Source: an uncultured Prevotella sp.
GTDB lineage: Bacteria; Bacteroidota; Bacteroidia; Bacteroidales; Bacteroidaceae
Assembly: GCF_946407605.1 (NCBI RefSeq)
Contig: NZ_CAMJOS010000017.1
Span: 17,847-81,846, forward strand
Direction of reading: 5' to 3'
DNA length: 64,000 nucleotides
Position 1 is the stretch's first letter. The number at the start of each line of letters is the position of its first letter. Position numbers and translations under genes: made by a program. The notes beneath the pieces are model-generated. The model was not told where the DNA came from. It searched no databases and was given only the letters and a program-made list of their open reading frames with translations. Below are positions 43,763 through 52,361 of the stretch, piece by piece.

Positions 43763-43939
43763 GTGAGCCGAAGGGACGTCATCTACGACCCGTTCCGATG
43801 TTTGTTTCCATCCGTTCCGACGTCATCTGCGACCCGTTCCGATGATACTTTAGGGGGGTAAAGTATCGCATCTACGACCGCAAAATGACGTAGCTTCGGG
43901 TGAAAGAAACGTCCCGGACGCCCCCAAAGTGACATACCT
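43763..43939 (-). repeat. Inverted-repeat element, copy 2
   Basis: This is the reverse-complement partner of 146-322, with about nine in ten bases matching by eye. A -7-like box TAccTTTG lies at 43740-43747, just outside, pointing into the element. The two copies enclose 43.4 kb. Confidence 0.8.
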
Positions 43940-43940
43940 A

Positions 43941-44105
43941 TCTCTTGCAGAAGACTGGTTTATATCTCTCGCAGAAGTTTGTGGTTTTAATCTCTTGCAG
44001 ATCTCGCGGATCTCGCAGATTATTAACAGACAGAATTCGGGTGCGCGCAGCAAAGATCTGCGTCATCTGCGCCATCTGCGAGAAATAAATACACTTTGCG
44101 AGAAA
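43941..44105. repeat. Degenerate atctgcg/tctcgcag repeats
   Basis: Short units such as tctcttgcag, atctctcgcag, gatctcgcggatctcgcag and gatctgcgtcatctgcgcc recur over 165 bp with irregular spacing. No coding frame is convincing here. This is a simple repeat array of unknown function. Confidence 0.55.
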
Positions 44106-44156
44106 CGACACTCTCTTGTCAGAGACTAAATGGTTAATGATTAATTTTAAAAGATT

Positions 44157-44332
44157 ATGAGTCAGAAGTACATCAAGTCAAAGAACAACAATTCGCACAA
44201 TGCGAAGACGTACGGCAAGTATTACGCCAAGCCCGTGTATGATGAGAAGTTCATCACACTGCTGGTCTTGCCGCACTGGCGGACTCCTTTCACAACGAGT
44301 GGCTTGTGAAAGGCATCGTCCAACCACGATAG
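44157..44332 (+). pseudogene. Decayed HU-like DNA-binding protein gene
   Basis: From ATG 44157 the first ~33 residues (KYIKSKN..., then TYGKYYAKPVYDEKFIT) match the N-terminus of the Bacteroidota histone-like HU-related family. The frame then runs into LLVLPHWRTPF and stops at 44309, at 50 residues instead of roughly 120. Another frame in the same DNA gives TAGLAALADSFHNEWLVKGI up to TAG 44332, which resembles the next part of that family. So the gene is frameshifted and truncated. It lies in the repeat-rich stretch before promoter copy C. Confidence 0.5.
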
Positions 44333-44432
44333 GAGTACGTCTTCTATCTTTCTTTTATACATAAATACACATCAAATAGCATCCGTCAAAATGAAGAGAT
44401 AACAAAAATCGCCCATTTCATCGATTTTTTTA

Positions 44433-44464
44433 AGCCTGGCGATTCCTGCCGGGCTTTACTTTTT
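44433..44464 (+). terminator. Intrinsic terminator (module copy C)
   Basis: AGCCtGGCgA pairs with TGCCgGGCT and a TTTAC/TTTT tail follows. The conserved string cgcccatttcatcg lies 20 bp upstream, as in the other module copies. Confidence 0.8.
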
Positions 44465-44472
44465 CACGTTTT

Positions 44473-44527
44473 GAGACTCTTTTTTCCTACCGTGGGACTG
44501 TTGTTTTCTGGAAAGAGACTAATTTTG
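44473..44527 (+). promoter_or_regulatory. GAGACT operator-promoter, copy C
   Basis: GAGACT at 44473 and GGGACT at 44494 are 21 bp apart, and TAATTTTG is at 44520-44527, 26 bp after the second half-site. This copy lacks the small TM gene; the promoter leads straight into the lipoprotein at 44573. Confidence 0.75.
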
Positions 44528-44572
44528 CACCTGAATTCGAGAACTAAATTTTTAAATCAAAAATAAACAACA

Positions 44573-45367
44573 ATGAAAAATTCGATTAAGAGAGCGCAAA
44601 GCAAGCTCGCAGCCTTAGCAGCCATCCTGTGCTGCGCAGTGACAACAACAGTATTCACCGCTTGTGGTGATGATGACACCCCGACGTCGCCCGTGGCTGG
44701 CGCCTACCAGTATTGGGTGGAGTTCGACCTGACAACTTCCTATGGTTATTACGATACGGAGGTCGCAACGCTGAAGGCCGCCTTGAACAGGGCTGTAGGA
44801 TTGGAAGGCAGTATCTACAAGAAGACCTACACCAGTAATCAGGACACCCAGATGAAAGCTGCCTGTGAGGAAGTGATTGCGCAATATTCTAACGTGCAGA
44901 GCCTCCTTTTGACCTACACGCTCTATGGTAATAATGGCGAGTACGGTAAGACGGTGAAGGTGGCAAGCCTGACAGCAGGAAAGAGCTTCACGACGCCCTA
45001 CGCCACGATATTGTTTGACTCAGAAAACGATACGGAGGCCATGAAGGCCCTCATGGACTCACTCTATTCATTGAAGACGGCTGCAGACAGCGCTACAGTG
45101 GAAAGACTAAGGAGCAAGACCAACGACTTCAGGACAAAGATTGTGCTGAATGTCAAGGATGCCATCAAGGATGTCAATGAGGTTTGGAATGTTGAGACAG
45201 ACCTGGACAGATATAATGAGGCTTTCTTCGACCAGATTGCCAATGCTATCGAGGAGCCCGATTCACTGCTTTACAGCTTTACCATTCTTGTGTCCAAGGT
45301 AAGACTTCCTGAAGTGGAAAGGTCAAAGGTTTGGGAAAAGACTTACAAGGCCTACAACAAGAAATAA
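44573..45367 (+). CDS. Lipoprotein, hypothetical
   Basis: The 264-residue lipoprotein has lipobox VFTAC followed by GDDDTPTSP, so surface export is likely. The rest is a mix of helices and strands (YNEAFFDQIANAIEEPDSLL, YSFTILVSKVRL) without a recognised domain. Its mRNA leader (gaattcgagaacta...ttttaaatcaaa) resembles that of the S41 gene at 48091, so the two share upstream sequence. It is the first gene behind promoter copy C. The double-glycine peptide gene follows after 114 bp, which hold no other credible gene. Confidence 0.75.
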   Translation: MKNSIKRAQSKLAALAAILCCAVTTTVFTACGDDDTPTSPVAGAYQYWVEFDLTTSYGYYDTEVATLKAALNRAVGLEGSIYKKTYTSNQDTQMKAACEEVIAQYSNVQSLLLTYTLYGNNGEYGKTVKVASLTAGKSFTTPYATILFDSENDTEAMKALMDSLYSLKTAADSATVERLRSKTNDFRTKIVLNVKDAIKDVNEVWNVETDLDRYNEAFFDQIANAIEEPDSLLYSFTILVSKVRLPEVERSKVWEKTYKAYNKK

Positions 45368-45481
45368 AAACCAGGCATAAGGCAAATGAAAAGGATTTTC
45401 TTTCTGATGGTGAACGGATGTTCCGGGAGGCTGAAAGTCACAAAGAACAATAAACAATAATATACAAATAAACAAAGAATT

Positions 45482-45733
45482 ATGGCAACAATGACACAGG
45501 AACAGATTGAGCAGAAGAAGCAACAGCTCGCAGAGAAAATGAAAGAAGTGAAGGCCCTCTACGACGAACTCAAGGAGGCAGGTGCAATCACGCCCGGGAA
45601 AGAATTGTCGGACGACGAACTCGACGAGATCGCAGGAGGAAGGAAAGTTCCGACTGGAACAATACCTGCAGGTTTTGAAAAAGCTATGAGAGACTGGGAT
45701 AATTTGACGTCTGGTCGGTATTGGTTGCTCTAA
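45482..45733 (+). CDS. Double-glycine leader peptide precursor
   Basis: The 83-residue peptide has a helical, highly charged N-terminus (EQIEQKKQQLAEKMKEVKAL), then LSDDELDEIAGG at residues 42-53. This is a classic double-glycine leader end (LSxxELxxIxGG) of the kind cut by C39 peptidase-ABC exporters. The predicted core is 30 residues (RKVPTGTIPAGF... to GRYWLL). It contains no Cys and few Ser/Thr, so it is not a lanthipeptide; an unmodified bacteriocin, a signalling peptide or a RiPP substrate remain possible. No C39 transporter or modification enzyme lies in the window, but many peptidases surround it. It is very probably co-transcribed with the genes from 44573. Confidence 0.7.
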   Translation: MATMTQEQIEQKKQQLAEKMKEVKALYDELKEAGAITPGKELSDDELDEIAGGRKVPTGTIPAGFEKAMRDWDNLTSGRYWLL

Positions 45734-45760
45734 TCGCCCATTTTATAATAAACAAAAAAA

Positions 45761-46423
45761 ATGAACAAAAAGCTTTTGATGGCTCTCGTAGCCTTTTTGA
45801 TGGTCACCACGGCACAGGCCCAATGGAGGGTTGGTGTGACAGGAGGTGCTGACTACAATGTGTTCAGCATGGACCAACAGTACATGACCGACTACAAAGT
45901 CGATGGCCGATGGGGTATTACTTTAGGCGTAAGCGGACAGTATGACGTCAACGAATGGTTGGGCGTGCGTGCCGACCTGAACTGGACGCAGAAGAACTAT
46001 CGCCACTCGCGCGTAGTATATAGTGATGTGGACTATAAACTCACCAACGATTACCTGCAACTGCCGGTGATGGCTTCGTTCAGCTTTGGCGGAGAGCGTC
46101 TGCGTGGTTTCTGCAACATGGGTGTCTATGGTGCCTACTGGCTTAACAGCCATCGCAAAGGTTCTGACCGGAACAGTTTCTCTCACAGGACTTTCTCGTT
46201 CGACGAGAAGGTGGACTTCTACGACAAGCGTGACCAGCGTTTGGACTGCGGTCTCGTGGGCGGCATCGGCTTGGAGTATCTCATTACTAACCACTGGGCT
46301 GCTCAGGCCGAGGTGCGCTATTACTACAGCACCACCAGCACCACCAAGCAGTATATGAGGAACAAGGACTACCGCTATAACTCTACCACGGCCGTCCAAC
46401 TGGGTATTAACTATATTTTCTAA
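45761..46423 (+). CDS. PorT-like outer-membrane beta-barrel protein
   Basis: The 220-residue protein has a signal peptide ending in TTAQAQ (residue 20). An 8-strand-type barrel follows, with GVTGGADYN, LGVRADLNWTQKNYRHSR, LQLPVMASFSFGG and a terminal strand AVQLGINYIF. It belongs to the outer-membrane beta-barrel group that includes PorT-like proteins; an actual role in secretion is not shown. The protein at 49959 is a close paralogue, and each is followed by an S41 peptidase lipoprotein, here only 14 bp away. Confidence 0.85.
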   Translation: MNKKLLMALVAFLMVTTAQAQWRVGVTGGADYNVFSMDQQYMTDYKVDGRWGITLGVSGQYDVNEWLGVRADLNWTQKNYRHSRVVYSDVDYKLTNDYLQLPVMASFSFGGERLRGFCNMGVYGAYWLNSHRKGSDRNSFSHRTFSFDEKVDFYDKRDQRLDCGLVGGIGLEYLITNHWAAQAEVRYYYSTTSTTKQYMRNKDYRYNSTTAVQLGINYIF

Positions 46424-46437
46424 ATGAGGAGGATACG

Positions 46438-48018
46438 ATGATGAAAAAGAATAAGATAATGATGTTGGGAGTGATGCTCCTCATGATGACATTCTCATCC
46501 TGCCGTGAAGAGACCGACAAACTGATGACCTATGACCACCCCGACCTAATGGCTTTCGGCAATGCCGACAGCTGCTTTGCCGAGAAGTTCAAGATCATGT
46601 GGAACGGACTGAACCAGTATTATGCCCTTTGGGACTATGAGGACGAGTATGGCCTTGACTGGGATGCTGTCTATGACGAATACCTGCCGCAGTTCGAGGC
46701 TCTCGACAAGAAGGAGACCGTCACCGACGAAGAGTTGAAGGAACTGATACGCAAAGTATGCTCACCGCTTCACGACGGCCACTTGGCCGTGATCTTCAAT
46801 AACCACAAGACGGGTACCCAAGAAGTGTTGTATCTGCCTAGCGAGGACCGTGTCGTGAAGCATGACGACTATGAGATTGCCTCGAAATACAACCCCTCGT
46901 TGAAGTACTATTCACAGGTGGCCAATGGTGAGGTGGAGACCGACAGCAATGGCGATCCCATCGTGGCGGAACATTCCACAAGCGTTACTGGGCTAATAGC
47001 TCCTATCTTCTTAAATAAGGGAATAGGTCTTGACTGGATTAACACACAGATTGACCAGCTCAGTGCCTTGCCCAATCCCACCACTGCTCAGACGCTCAGG
47101 CTGGATTCTCTGGAAAGCCTCAAGACGGAATTAAAAACGATTGCAGCGGGATTCTCAGTCAACCGTTATAACGAGGTGGTCAAGTCGTACGAATCGCTGC
47201 ATGTACCTGGACTGGAATATTTCGATCCTGGATTCTCTACCATGGGTATTGATATCAAGTTCGCCCTGCTGAAGGGTAACATCGCCTATTTCCACTTCAG
47301 TGGTTTCAATCTTACTGCCTATATGGTAGAAGTTGCCTCCAAACAGTTTTTCAATGTCAGCAATCCCGTCACCCAGAAGCATATGAAAGCCATAGGAGAA
47401 GTATGGAAAAAATGGTTCGATACCGTTCAGCAGTTGCATAAGGCTGGTACCCTGGGTGGTGTCATCATCGACCTGCGCGGCAACGGCGGCGGCTTTCAGG
47501 ACGATGGCTATTACATCACTGGCTCACTGTTGCCCGAAGGTGGCGTTCCGTTTAGTTACTCCCGTTTCAAGCGTGGCACCGGACGTTACGACTACTCCAC
47601 TCTGACAACCAATTATCTGAAGACTATGGAGGCCGACAAGCATGAGGTAATCACCGAGCCCGTAGTCGTCATGACCAACTGCAAATCATTGAGTATGGCC
47701 GAGATAACCACTCTCGTCGTCAAGAACATGGAGAACGGTACCCATATCGGCAAACGGTCCAAAGGTGGTATTTGTGGATTAACGTCGGACAACACACCGT
47801 TCACCAACAACTATATGGGTCACATTGGTGAGCGTGGAAAGACCTCAGTCCACGTCTATCTACCCTCGGTGGCAACGTTCACACTCGACCATAAGATTAT
47901 TGAGGGTGAAGGCATCACGCCCGACATAGAGGTCGATTTGGACGAGGCCATGTTCAAGGCCACTGGCAAAGATACCCAGCTCGACCGTGCTCTGCAGTAC
48001 ATCCGTACTGGTAATTAA
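46438..48018 (+). CDS. S41-family peptidase lipoprotein
   Basis: The 526-residue lipoprotein (lipobox TFSSC, then REETDKL) is a C-terminal-processing-type serine peptidase. An N-terminal helical region (WDAVYDEYLPQFEAL) and LHDGHLAV, typical of tricorn-like S41B proteins, come first. The catalytic domain has IIDLRGNGGG near residue 342 and the nucleophile Ser in NCKSLSMAE near 415-421; the general-base Lys is probably within HIGKRSKGG. These enzymes trim peptides or proteins in the envelope. It forms a pair with the barrel protein upstream, repeated at 49959/50668. Confidence 0.88.
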   Translation: MMKKNKIMMLGVMLLMMTFSSCREETDKLMTYDHPDLMAFGNADSCFAEKFKIMWNGLNQYYALWDYEDEYGLDWDAVYDEYLPQFEALDKKETVTDEELKELIRKVCSPLHDGHLAVIFNNHKTGTQEVLYLPSEDRVVKHDDYEIASKYNPSLKYYSQVANGEVETDSNGDPIVAEHSTSVTGLIAPIFLNKGIGLDWINTQIDQLSALPNPTTAQTLRLDSLESLKTELKTIAAGFSVNRYNEVVKSYESLHVPGLEYFDPGFSTMGIDIKFALLKGNIAYFHFSGFNLTAYMVEVASKQFFNVSNPVTQKHMKAIGEVWKKWFDTVQQLHKAGTLGGVIIDLRGNGGGFQDDGYYITGSLLPEGGVPFSYSRFKRGTGRYDYSTLTTNYLKTMEADKHEVITEPVVVMTNCKSLSMAEITTLVVKNMENGTHIGKRSKGGICGLTSDNTPFTNNYMGHIGERGKTSVHVYLPSVATFTLDHKIIEGEGITPDIEVDLDEAMFKATGKDTQLDRALQYIRTGN

Positions 48019-48090
48019 TGATCCAATTAACAATCTTTGCTGTTGAATTCGAGACAACAAAATAAATTTTTAAATCAATAATAAACAAAA

Positions 48091-49920
48091 ATGCGAAAGA
48101 TTTCCTATCTGATGGCAATGGCCATCGTGACGCTGGGCTTCACCGCCTGTACCGACGACAATGACAACTCTTCGCAGCAGGAAACGAATCCTGACGACCA
48201 GACGGCATATACTGTGAAGATGGTGCCGGTGAACCGTGACGGCAGCAATAGTGGTACCGTGGCCATCCGTTTCTACGAGGACATGCCCTCGGTGCCCTAC
48301 ATCTCTGTGGCTGATTTCCAAAACATCGTGGTACCTGGCACGACAGTCAACGTGACGAAGACAGGCGGAGCCACCTATAGACTGAAGAACGCTGGCGGCA
48401 CGCTGATAGTAAATACCATTGACGAGACCTGTGCCTTCGATGACTTCATGGGTTTTACCAACCAGATGGGACTGGTACAGGCAGGCATGGAGAATGCCTA
48501 CTACGACGGCCTTCCCTATGTCCGCTTCAACCGTCAGACACTCAGCGGTGGCTCAGCGGCTCTGACCTTCGACTATAGCTCCTACGGCATCAATCTGCGA
48601 GGCGAAGAGACGATGGTCTATTTCCCCTTTGCCACGCTGGCCGACCTCTATGCCGACCTCTATGGCCATAATGCCGCTTGTAACGGCGAGAAGGTGGTCT
48701 ATGACAGTAAAGACGAAAATGGGAATAACGGCATCGGTGGTTTGGATAGTGACTTCCTGATGGAGAATCTGATGAAGAACAAGGAACGCAAGGCCGATAT
48801 GGTCGCCTATAACTATGCCGAGCTCTGCTTCACCATCGACCATTTCTATGGCATGCCTACGGGTTCTGACTTCGAGAAATCCATCCAGGAGAAAGGCCTG
48901 GACAAGACGCTCGAGGCCAATGCTGACGGACAGATAGTGAAGCAGTTGCTGCTGTCTGCGAACATCGACGACTATGCTGACGGCATGTGTATGCTCTATG
49001 CCTACCTCTACGACGGCGGTCACACAAAGATATGGTATGGCAAACCCAGCACGACATTCGCTGAGAAATATCCCTCGCTCTACAGCTATTATGATGAAAG
49101 AGTCACGATAGTCAGAAATTGGACGTCTGCGCAGATAATGAATCTGACCCTTCCTTTACGCGAAGCGTTCTTTGGCGACAAGAACACCTATCACAAGAAA
49201 GGGAATACCGCCATCTGTCATTTCGACAATTTTGCACTTAACGACAACGCGGCCTGGAATAACTACTATCAGGGCAAGGGACCGCGCCCCACGGTGGCCA
49301 CAAGTCCTGAAGACCCGATGGCTATCTTCCTCGATGCACTGGAGCAGGCTGCTGCCGATCCTGAGGTGAAGAACTTCGTACTCGACCTGAGTGTCAACAC
49401 CGGTGGCTCGTCGGATGTCGTGGTGGCCATGACCTCGCTGATGTTCGACCAGAGCTTCTTCCGTGCCTATAACGTGCTCACCGGCCAGAAGAGGACGTGG
49501 TACTACGATGTAGACCGCAACTTCGACGGCAAGTATGACGCTCAAGACCAGGACGTTCACTACGACCTGAACTTCTGCATCATCACTTCACCAGTCTCTT
49601 TCTCTTGCGGCAACCTCTACCCATCCCTCTGCAAGGATGCGGGACTGCTCATCGCCGGACAGAAGAGTGGGGGCGGCAGCTGTGCCGTCGGTGCTCATCG
49701 CACTGCCGACGGGTTCTATTACCAGATATCATCAGCATGTGCCCGTCTGAGCAATGCGAACTGGGAGAACATCAACGACGGCATCACTCCGCATGTGACG
49801 ATAGACTACATCAAAGATATAACAGTCCCATATGAGGGCCACGATTATACCTTATACTACTATCATAATTTCTGGAACTTGGACAACCTGAGCACCATCA
49901 TTAGCGAGTACTATAAGTGA
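48091..49920 (+). CDS. S41-like peptidase lipoprotein
   Basis: The 609-residue lipoprotein (lipobox GFTAC, then TDDNDNSS) has a signal peptide similar to those of the module proteases at 40639 and 54338. An N-terminal beta region is followed by an S41 fold: FVLDLSVNTGGSSDVV near residue 433, SPVSFSCGNLYPSL (putative nucleophile Ser) near 500 and AGQKSGGGSCAVG near 525. It is longer and more diverged than the two flanking S41 proteins. It lies inside the barrel/S41 tandem duplication, 72 bp after one unit and 38 bp before the next. Confidence 0.82.
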   Translation: MRKISYLMAMAIVTLGFTACTDDNDNSSQQETNPDDQTAYTVKMVPVNRDGSNSGTVAIRFYEDMPSVPYISVADFQNIVVPGTTVNVTKTGGATYRLKNAGGTLIVNTIDETCAFDDFMGFTNQMGLVQAGMENAYYDGLPYVRFNRQTLSGGSAALTFDYSSYGINLRGEETMVYFPFATLADLYADLYGHNAACNGEKVVYDSKDENGNNGIGGLDSDFLMENLMKNKERKADMVAYNYAELCFTIDHFYGMPTGSDFEKSIQEKGLDKTLEANADGQIVKQLLLSANIDDYADGMCMLYAYLYDGGHTKIWYGKPSTTFAEKYPSLYSYYDERVTIVRNWTSAQIMNLTLPLREAFFGDKNTYHKKGNTAICHFDNFALNDNAAWNNYYQGKGPRPTVATSPEDPMAIFLDALEQAAADPEVKNFVLDLSVNTGGSSDVVVAMTSLMFDQSFFRAYNVLTGQKRTWYYDVDRNFDGKYDAQDQDVHYDLNFCIITSPVSFSCGNLYPSLCKDAGLLIAGQKSGGGSCAVGAHRTADGFYYQISSACARLSNANWENINDGITPHVTIDYIKDITVPYEGHDYTLYYYHNFWNLDNLSTIISEYYK

Positions 49921-49958
49921 GTTAAGAATTAAGAGATAAGAATTAAAATTTAAATCCG

Positions 49959-50615
49959 ATGAAAAAAATTATTACTTTCCTGGCACTGATGCTGCCGACG
50001 CTGGCCTTTGCCCAGTGGCGTGTAGGTGCCAACGTAGGACTGTCCTTCAACCATCCCACCATTGACAAGCAGTACATGACCGACCTGGAGTACAAGGACC
50101 GCTACGGTGTGACCTTCGGTATGATGGGACAGTACGACTTCAACGACTGGCTGGGTGTGCGTGCCGAACTGGACTGGACGCAGAAGAATTATCGTCAGAC
50201 ACGTGTTGTCTTTGACGACCAGGACTACAAGTATACGAACAACTATCTCCTGATGCCGGTCATGGCATCGTTCGGTTTCGGTGGTGAGAAGCTCCGTGGC
50301 TTCTGCAACGTCGGTGTCTATGGCGGCTACTGGCTCAACAGCCATCGCAAGGGCACGGATGTCAATAATGTCTCGCACTATACCTATTCCTTCGACGAGA
50401 AGGTGGAGTTCGACAAAGACCGCGACCAGCGCTGGGACTGCGGCTTCGTGGGCGGCCTGGGACTGGAGTACCGCTTTGCCAAGCGTTGGGGCGCTCAGGT
50501 GGAGGCCCGTTACTACTACAGCACCACCAGTTTCTGCAAGGAACAGCCCCACTTCAAGGACAAGCGCTACCACTCTACGCTGGGACTGCAGGCAGGAGTG
50601 ATGTACTTCTTTTAG
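49959..50615 (+). CDS. PorT-like outer-membrane beta-barrel protein (paralogue)
   Basis: The 218-residue protein has a signal peptide ending in LAFAQ (residue 17). Its barrel strands match those of the protein at 45761 nearly throughout: GVRAELDWTQKNYRQTR, LMPVMASFGFGGEKLRGFCN, GVYGGYWLNSHRKG. It ends in LGLQAGVMYFF. The strong conservation of the whole protein, not only of the barrel frame, points to a fairly recent duplication. An S41 peptidase follows after a 52 bp spacer made of the repeated unit gaaagttgaaagt. Confidence 0.85.
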   Translation: MKKIITFLALMLPTLAFAQWRVGANVGLSFNHPTIDKQYMTDLEYKDRYGVTFGMMGQYDFNDWLGVRAELDWTQKNYRQTRVVFDDQDYKYTNNYLLMPVMASFGFGGEKLRGFCNVGVYGGYWLNSHRKGTDVNNVSHYTYSFDEKVEFDKDRDQRWDCGFVGGLGLEYRFAKRWGAQVEARYYYSTTSFCKEQPHFKDKRYHSTLGLQAGVMYFF

Positions 50616-50667
50616 TGGAAAGTTGAAAGTTGAAAGTGGAAAGTTGAAAGTTTAAAGTTGAAAAGTT

Positions 50668-52227
50668 ATGAAAAATAAGATAATGATTTTAGGAGCGATG
50701 CTCCTGCTGGTGATGGTCACCAGCTGTCGCGAAGAGAGCGACGCCGTACAGAACTATGCCTTCAACGACGGACTGGCATTCGAAGAGGCTAAGGAAAGCT
50801 ATGCAGGGAAGTTCAAGGTGATGTGGAAAGCCCTCGACCAGAACTATGGCATCTGGGACTATGAACGCAGCCTGGGGCTTGACTGGGATGCTGTATATGA
50901 CGAGTTCCTGCCCAAGTATGAGGCCCTCGACAAGCGTGACGACGTCACAGATGACGAACTCAGGAAACTGCTCGAAGAAACCTTGGCACCCCTGCACGAT
51001 GGCCACTTTGCCGCACAGATGGAAAATCACCAGACGGGCGGCTCCGTCCTGGTCGTTCCTGGCAACACACGCGACCAGCAGCGCGATGACTATGAGGCTA
51101 AGGAGAATACCACACACTATCTGTCAGCCTATCTCCCCACTCAGTATGGCGGCACTGGCGACCAGATTCTGGAGTACAAAGATGCCGATACTCAATTCAC
51201 AGGTATCTTCATGACAGTTTATAAGACTCCCGGTATCGGCTATCAGTGGGCAAAGGCCCATGTCAACGACCCTGCCTTGGAGGACTACCAGAAGCATGCG
51301 CTGCAGGCCTTCGTCAAAGACTTCGATAATTTATACAACCAGCTGATCAATGGTCTTGATATGGAGACTGGTATTCTGATGTACGACGAGCTGTTAGCCG
51401 CCAACCAGCATCTCGAAATTCCCGGACTCATACCGAGCGATGCTTTCGGCAACTATGCCGTTAGCGCCAAGTATGCCCTCTTCAAGAACAACATCGCCTA
51501 CTTCTTCTTCAGCGGTTTCTACCTCACGCCCTATCTTGATGACGAATATTTCAAGGCAATCTTCGGTGGGAAAGATGCGGTCACCCAGCTACTCGCCCTG
51601 ACGGTGCGTCAGGCATGGAAGGCGTGGTTCGACAAGGTACAGGAACTCCATGCCAGCGGCCAGCTCAAGGGCGTTATCATTGACGTGCGCAACAATGGCG
51701 GTGGCATGCTCAACGACTTCCAGTACGTGTTGGGAAGTATGTTGCCCAGCGGCGGCTTCGAGGTATCATTCTCACGTTTCAAGCGTGGCTTGGGCCGCTA
51801 CGACTACTCGCCGCTGTCACCCTTTAAGGTAAAGACCCTTGAGACAGCCCACGAGACCATCACCGAACCGATTATCATGCTTGGCAACTGCGGCTCCGTC
51901 AGCATGGCGGAGATGACCACCCTGGGTTGTCAGCAGCTGCCCAACGGCATGCTCATCGGCAAGCGCACCCATGGCGGTCTGTGCTCACTCACTACGGACC
52001 CCAGCGTATACTATCAGAACTATTCCGGCATTATAGGCGAACGTGGCAAGACCCCTGTCTATCTCTATATCCCCCATATGACCACCTTGACCAAGGAGGG
52101 GCAAATCCTCGAGGGCGTAGGTCTTACCCCTGACATCGAAGTGGACTTCGACGTGACGCTCTACAAAAGCACTGGTCGTGACACTCAGTTGGAGCGTGCC
52201 CTTCAGTACTGCACCACTGGCCAATAA
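50668..52227 (+). CDS. S41-family peptidase lipoprotein (paralogue)
   Basis: The 519-residue lipoprotein (lipobox MVTSC, then REESDAV) is a paralogue of the enzyme at 46438: WDAVYDEFLPKYEALDKRDD, LHDGHFAA, IIDVRNNGGG near residue 342, the nucleophile Ser in NCGSVSMAE near 410 and LIGKRTHGG. The middle part (residues about 120-230) differs most, so substrate range may differ. With the barrel protein at 49959 it forms the second barrel/S41 unit. A strong terminator at 52250 closes the transcript that starts at promoter copy C. Confidence 0.88.
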   Translation: MKNKIMILGAMLLLVMVTSCREESDAVQNYAFNDGLAFEEAKESYAGKFKVMWKALDQNYGIWDYERSLGLDWDAVYDEFLPKYEALDKRDDVTDDELRKLLEETLAPLHDGHFAAQMENHQTGGSVLVVPGNTRDQQRDDYEAKENTTHYLSAYLPTQYGGTGDQILEYKDADTQFTGIFMTVYKTPGIGYQWAKAHVNDPALEDYQKHALQAFVKDFDNLYNQLINGLDMETGILMYDELLAANQHLEIPGLIPSDAFGNYAVSAKYALFKNNIAYFFFSGFYLTPYLDDEYFKAIFGGKDAVTQLLALTVRQAWKAWFDKVQELHASGQLKGVIIDVRNNGGGMLNDFQYVLGSMLPSGGFEVSFSRFKRGLGRYDYSPLSPFKVKTLETAHETITEPIIMLGNCGSVSMAEMTTLGCQQLPNGMLIGKRTHGGLCSLTTDPSVYYQNYSGIIGERGKTPVYLYIPHMTTLTKEGQILEGVGLTPDIEVDFDVTLYKSTGRDTQLERALQYCTTGQ

Positions 52228-52249
52228 ATTTATTTTGGCGACAATAATG

Positions 52250-52290
52250 GCGAGCGAAGATAGCAAAACGCGCATCTTCGCTCGCTTTTT
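52250..52290 (+). terminator. Intrinsic terminator
   Basis: GCGAGCGAAGAT (52250-52261) pairs perfectly with ATCTTCGCTCGC (52274-52285), followed by T5. It ends the 44573-52227 gene run. Confidence 0.9.
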
Positions 52291-52335
52291 GCATATTTTA
52301 CGAGGGAAAACGATGAATAATTGAAAGATAATGTG

Positions 52336-52343
52336 TACCTTTG
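52336..52343 (+). promoter_or_regulatory. -7 element of the TPR-AraC gene
   Basis: TAccTTTG lies 18 bp before ATG 52362. As at 32730, no GAGACT half-sites are present, so the regulator genes and their presumed targets have different promoters. Confidence 0.55.
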
Positions 52344-52361
52344 CAGCGAAATTTTTAAAAT

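Noticed and set aside
43941..44105. CRISPR-like array
   Set aside because: Units are short (7-10 bp), degenerate and irregularly spaced, and no cas gene is present.
50616..50667. gaaagttgaaagt repeat as a regulatory element
   Set aside because: A short tandem repeat in a 52 bp spacer with no promoter-like box; probably replication slippage.
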